Origin: Tritrichomonas musculus
Lineage: Eukaryota; Parabasalia; Tritrichomonadida; Tritrichomonadidae
Assembly (NCBI GenBank): GCA_039105265.1
Contig: JAPFFF010000047.1
Span: 248,001-312,000, forward strand
Reading direction: 5' to 3'
Length of the DNA stretch: 64,000 nt
Made by a program: the position numbers and the translations under genes. Under the pieces are notes generated by a model that saw only the letters and a program-made list of their open reading frames with translations, searched no databases and was not told the DNA's origin. This document shows, piece after piece, positions 61,836 to 64,000 of this stretch (its first letter is position 1; every line of letters begins with the position of its first letter).

Positions 61836-64000
61836 TTACGAATCTTCGAGACCAATTTGTCCGAGTTCAAAATCTGAAAGTTGGGTCTTCAAAAAATCTT
61901 CATCACAACCGTCGCCAGCCTTCAAAGATATCAAGTTGTCCTTCACGCTTGTCAAGCACTCAATTTGGGTCTTAAGTTCATCAGCTCTTTCCTTGAGTTG
62001 CTTCTTGCTTTTCTCGGCCTCTTCTTTATACACGTTGGACTTCTTGTAGATTTCGTCCTGTGTCTTTTTCAAGTCAGCTATGAGCTCATTCATTTCGTCC
62101 AACTTTTTCTGAGAGTTAGCGATAGACTCTTGAATTGTTTGCAATGCCTGTTCGACGTCATTTCCGTTGTAACCGATGCCCTGTGCCTGCTTTATAAGTA
62201 TGTTAATTCTCTGTTTATCGGCGGCTGCATTTTTATTCAATTTTTCAATCTGTGACAAGATCGAGTCCATTGTCGAGCTCTCCAAAGGAAACTTGATTAA
62301 ATTGTCGTCGATAATGATACCTTCGCACTTATGCAAGACGTTTGACATTTGATCAGAACCGATTTGAATCTGTTTACTCATTTTTTCATTCTTCTTTTTC
62401 ATTGAATCAACAGCCTCCTTTATTTGGCCGGCCGAAGTTACCTTCAAAAGGTCCATTATTGAATTTTCAATTTGGTCGTGGTAATTCAATTTTTCAGTCA
62501 ATTCTTCAATTTTTGAATTGGCCTCCGATAAACTTTTCTGAGTGTTTGAATTGTGGTTTTTATCATTGGTCAATTCTTCAATTTGGCTTTCGTATTCGCT
62601 TATCTTGTTCTTCATTTTCTTGAAAATAGCCGGAAGCTCGTCTATTGAATTGAGCCCCATTGATTCAGCGTCCTTGAGTGTCTTGTTCTTGAACGATTCA
62701 AGGTCGTTTGTCTTCTTGGTTAGATCGGCTATTTGAAGGCCCAAATTTTTAATTTTGTTTTGTGCTTCAGTTAAAGTTTCATTCAACTTCTTCCTCTTTT
62801 CTTTGCCTTTCTCAATTTTGTCTTTCATTCCGGCGACAAGTTGAGGCAATTCGTCAAGAGAAGAGACTCCGCATTTACTCATGATTTCCTTTGTGATTTC
62901 AGCGTTACTATTTTTCTCTTTTTCAAGATTTGAAGCAGCTTCATTGTTGTTCTTCAATTCTTCTTTCAGGCTGCTTATCAAAGACTTGTTTTGACGTGCT
63001 TCGGACTTTAATTGATTCAGATCTTTCTCTATTTTGTCATTTTTGTTTTTCAATGATTCGTTGTTTTTCAGTTGTTGCTCAATTGAATTTTCAAGCTGTG
63101 ACTTACTTCTTTTGAGTTCATTGATTTCATCAACTTTGGCATTTAAAAGATCATTCAAAGCTGAAGGGAATTGACTAAAATCTTGGAATTCAATCAATTC
63201 ATGAAGATCATGAATGATTGATTCAGTTGTGCTGATGTTTGCCTTCAATTCTTCAATTTGATTCTTTAAATCAATCACTTGTTGATCACTCGTCTTTTGT
63301 GATTCAGACAGTTTTTCACTCTGTAATTGCATCTTCTTCAATTGCTCTCCATTTGATTGTATCGTCTTCTTTTGTGATTCACATTGAAGACGAAGTTTAT
63401 TCAATTCACTTTGAAGTGAATCATTTTGTTGTTTGTTTTCAATTTCTTTCTTTTCAGATTCCAAAACTTGATTCTGCAAAGATTCAAGTTTTTGCTTGAG
63501 ATTTGAAATGTCATCGAAATCGATGATATCTTTTAAATCGTCGATTTCTTTCTGATATTTTTCGAATTCGGATTTAATTGCTTCTTTTTCTTGCTTTTCG
63601 TCGTTGAATTGCTTTGTGATTCCTTCCAATTGTGTCTTTAAAGAAGTGATTGAATTGTTCGCCTGTTGAAGTTGACGAGCAATTTCACTCTTCGATGAAT
63701 TGACGTCTTTCAATTCCTTGATTTTGGACTTGTCATTTTCTATTTCTTGCTTCAATGATTCAATGAGCTGTGGGAGTTGTTCAAGTGAAGAGACTCCGCA
63801 TTTATTAATGATTTCTTGCATCATTTCAGCATTGCTGTTTCTTTCTTTTTCAAGATTAGAAGCTGTTTCTTTATTGTTCTTTAGTTCTTCTTGCAAATTG
63901 TCAATGGATTCCTTGTATGAACGTGCTTCTGTTTTCATCTTGTTCAAGTCACTTTCAAGCTTCTCTGATCGGCCTTTCATAGCCTCGTTGTTTTGTTGCT
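61836..64000 (-). CDS. Long coiled-coil protein, C-terminal part (runs off right edge)
   Basis: The minus frame is open from the right edge (codons QQNNEAM precede the first Met at 63980) to a stop at 61836, giving about 721 residues of the C-terminus. It is almost wholly heptad coiled coil rich in Lys/Glu/Gln/Asn. Near-duplicate blocks recur: ASNLEKERNSNAEMMQEII and ASNLEKEKNSNAEITKEIM, each followed by KCGVSSLxxLPQL, with a weaker third copy (MGLNSIDELPAIF). This argues for internal duplication of a ~300-residue segment. The protein resembles long trichomonad coiled-coil proteins of golgin/cytoskeletal type; localisation cannot be told. The acidic C-terminus ends DFELGQIGLEDS. The codon usage is less AT-biased than neighbours. 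Confidence 0.8.
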   Translation of the reverse strand, partial: QQNNEAMKGRSEKLESDLNKMKTEARSYKESIDNLQEELKNNKETASNLEKERNSNAEMMQEIINKCGVSSLEQLPQLIESLKQEIENDKSKIKELKDVNSSKSEIARQLQQANNSITSLKTQLEGITKQFNDEKQEKEAIKSEFEKYQKEIDDLKDIIDFDDISNLKQKLESLQNQVLESEKKEIENKQQNDSLQSELNKLRLQCESQKKTIQSNGEQLKKMQLQSEKLSESQKTSDQQVIDLKNQIEELKANISTTESIIHDLHELIEFQDFSQFPSALNDLLNAKVDEINELKRSKSQLENSIEQQLKNNESLKNKNDKIEKDLNQLKSEARQNKSLISSLKEELKNNNEAASNLEKEKNSNAEITKEIMSKCGVSSLDELPQLVAGMKDKIEKGKEKRKKLNETLTEAQNKIKNLGLQIADLTKKTNDLESFKNKTLKDAESMGLNSIDELPAIFKKMKNKISEYESQIEELTNDKNHNSNTQKSLSEANSKIEELTEKLNYHDQIENSIMDLLKVTSAGQIKEAVDSMKKKNEKMSKQIQIGSDQMSNVLHKCEGIIIDDNLIKFPLESSTMDSILSQIEKLNKNAAADKQRINILIKQAQGIGYNGNDVEQALQTIQESIANSQKKLDEMNELIADLKKTQDEIYKKSNVYKEEAEKSKKQLKERADELKTQIECLTSVKDNLISLKAGDGCDEDFLKTQLSDFELGQIGLEDS

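Overview
The window looks like nuclear DNA of a trichomonad (Parabasalia), possibly Tritrichomonas or a relative. This is inferred from gene families, not from any database match. The pointers are very AT-rich, poly-A/T-studded intergenic DNA, few or no recognisable introns, a DUF3447-type ankyrin protein, BspA-type leucine-rich repeats (LRRs), ankyrin-array/TKL kinase genes, and a large Polinton (Maverick), a combination typical of trichomonad genomes. Layout: 1-732 is the 5' part of a host gene encoding a protein with a signal peptide; it runs off the left edge. 733-2004 is non-coding and ends in a pyrimidine-rich degenerate repeat array. 2005-28833 is a Polinton of about 26.8 kb. It has 621-634 bp terminal inverted repeats that differ mainly by one 13-bp minisatellite unit, so the insertion is young. 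It sits inside the pyrimidine array, which resumes at 28834-29615.

The Polinton carries a retroviral-type integrase, an FtsK/HerA-type packaging ATPase, a candidate major capsid protein, a KilA-N protein, a bZIP-like basic protein, a phage-type HNH protein, a protein-primed family-B DNA polymerase (PolB), two minus-strand proteins with phage-tail-fibre-like repeats, and several unknown small proteins. A second mobile element, a hAT DNA transposon (about 21.5-26.3 kb), lies inside it. The hAT transposase (1174 aa, one uninterrupted frame) has a block of BspA-type LRRs embedded between its catalytic part and its C-terminal dimerisation region. This transposase-LRR chimera is the most unusual object in the window.

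28.8-32.7 kb is repeat territory: the pyrimidine array, a 16-bp minisatellite of about 42 copies, inverted repeats and a MITE-like element. From 32.7 kb the host genes resume: a possible C2-like protein, a GBP-like large GTPase with a glycine-zipper tail, a broken LRR-kinase gene, a CUE/Smr protein, a long-chain acyl-CoA synthetase with a myristoylation-type N-terminus, and a decayed unknown gene. Then come two near-identical 3.06-kb copies (47.0-50.1 and 54.3-57.3 kb) of an ankyrin-array plus TKL-kinase locus. The ankyrin arrays are made of 188-bp units, one base short of the 189 (63 codons) needed to keep frame.

Between those copies lie a decayed UBR-type E3 ligase gene and a GC-rich bacterial fragment (about 52.68-53.72 kb) with rplJ (ribosomal protein L10, actinobacterial/Bifidobacterium-like) and the start of rplL. 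This is either lateral transfer or an assembly chimera. The right end holds a Rho-like GTPase with degenerate nucleotide-binding motifs, a mosaic gene built from pieces of that GTPase and of a neighbouring LRR gene, a DUF3447 ankyrin protein, an ankyrin-LRR reading frame, and the bulk of a long coiled-coil protein that runs off the right edge.
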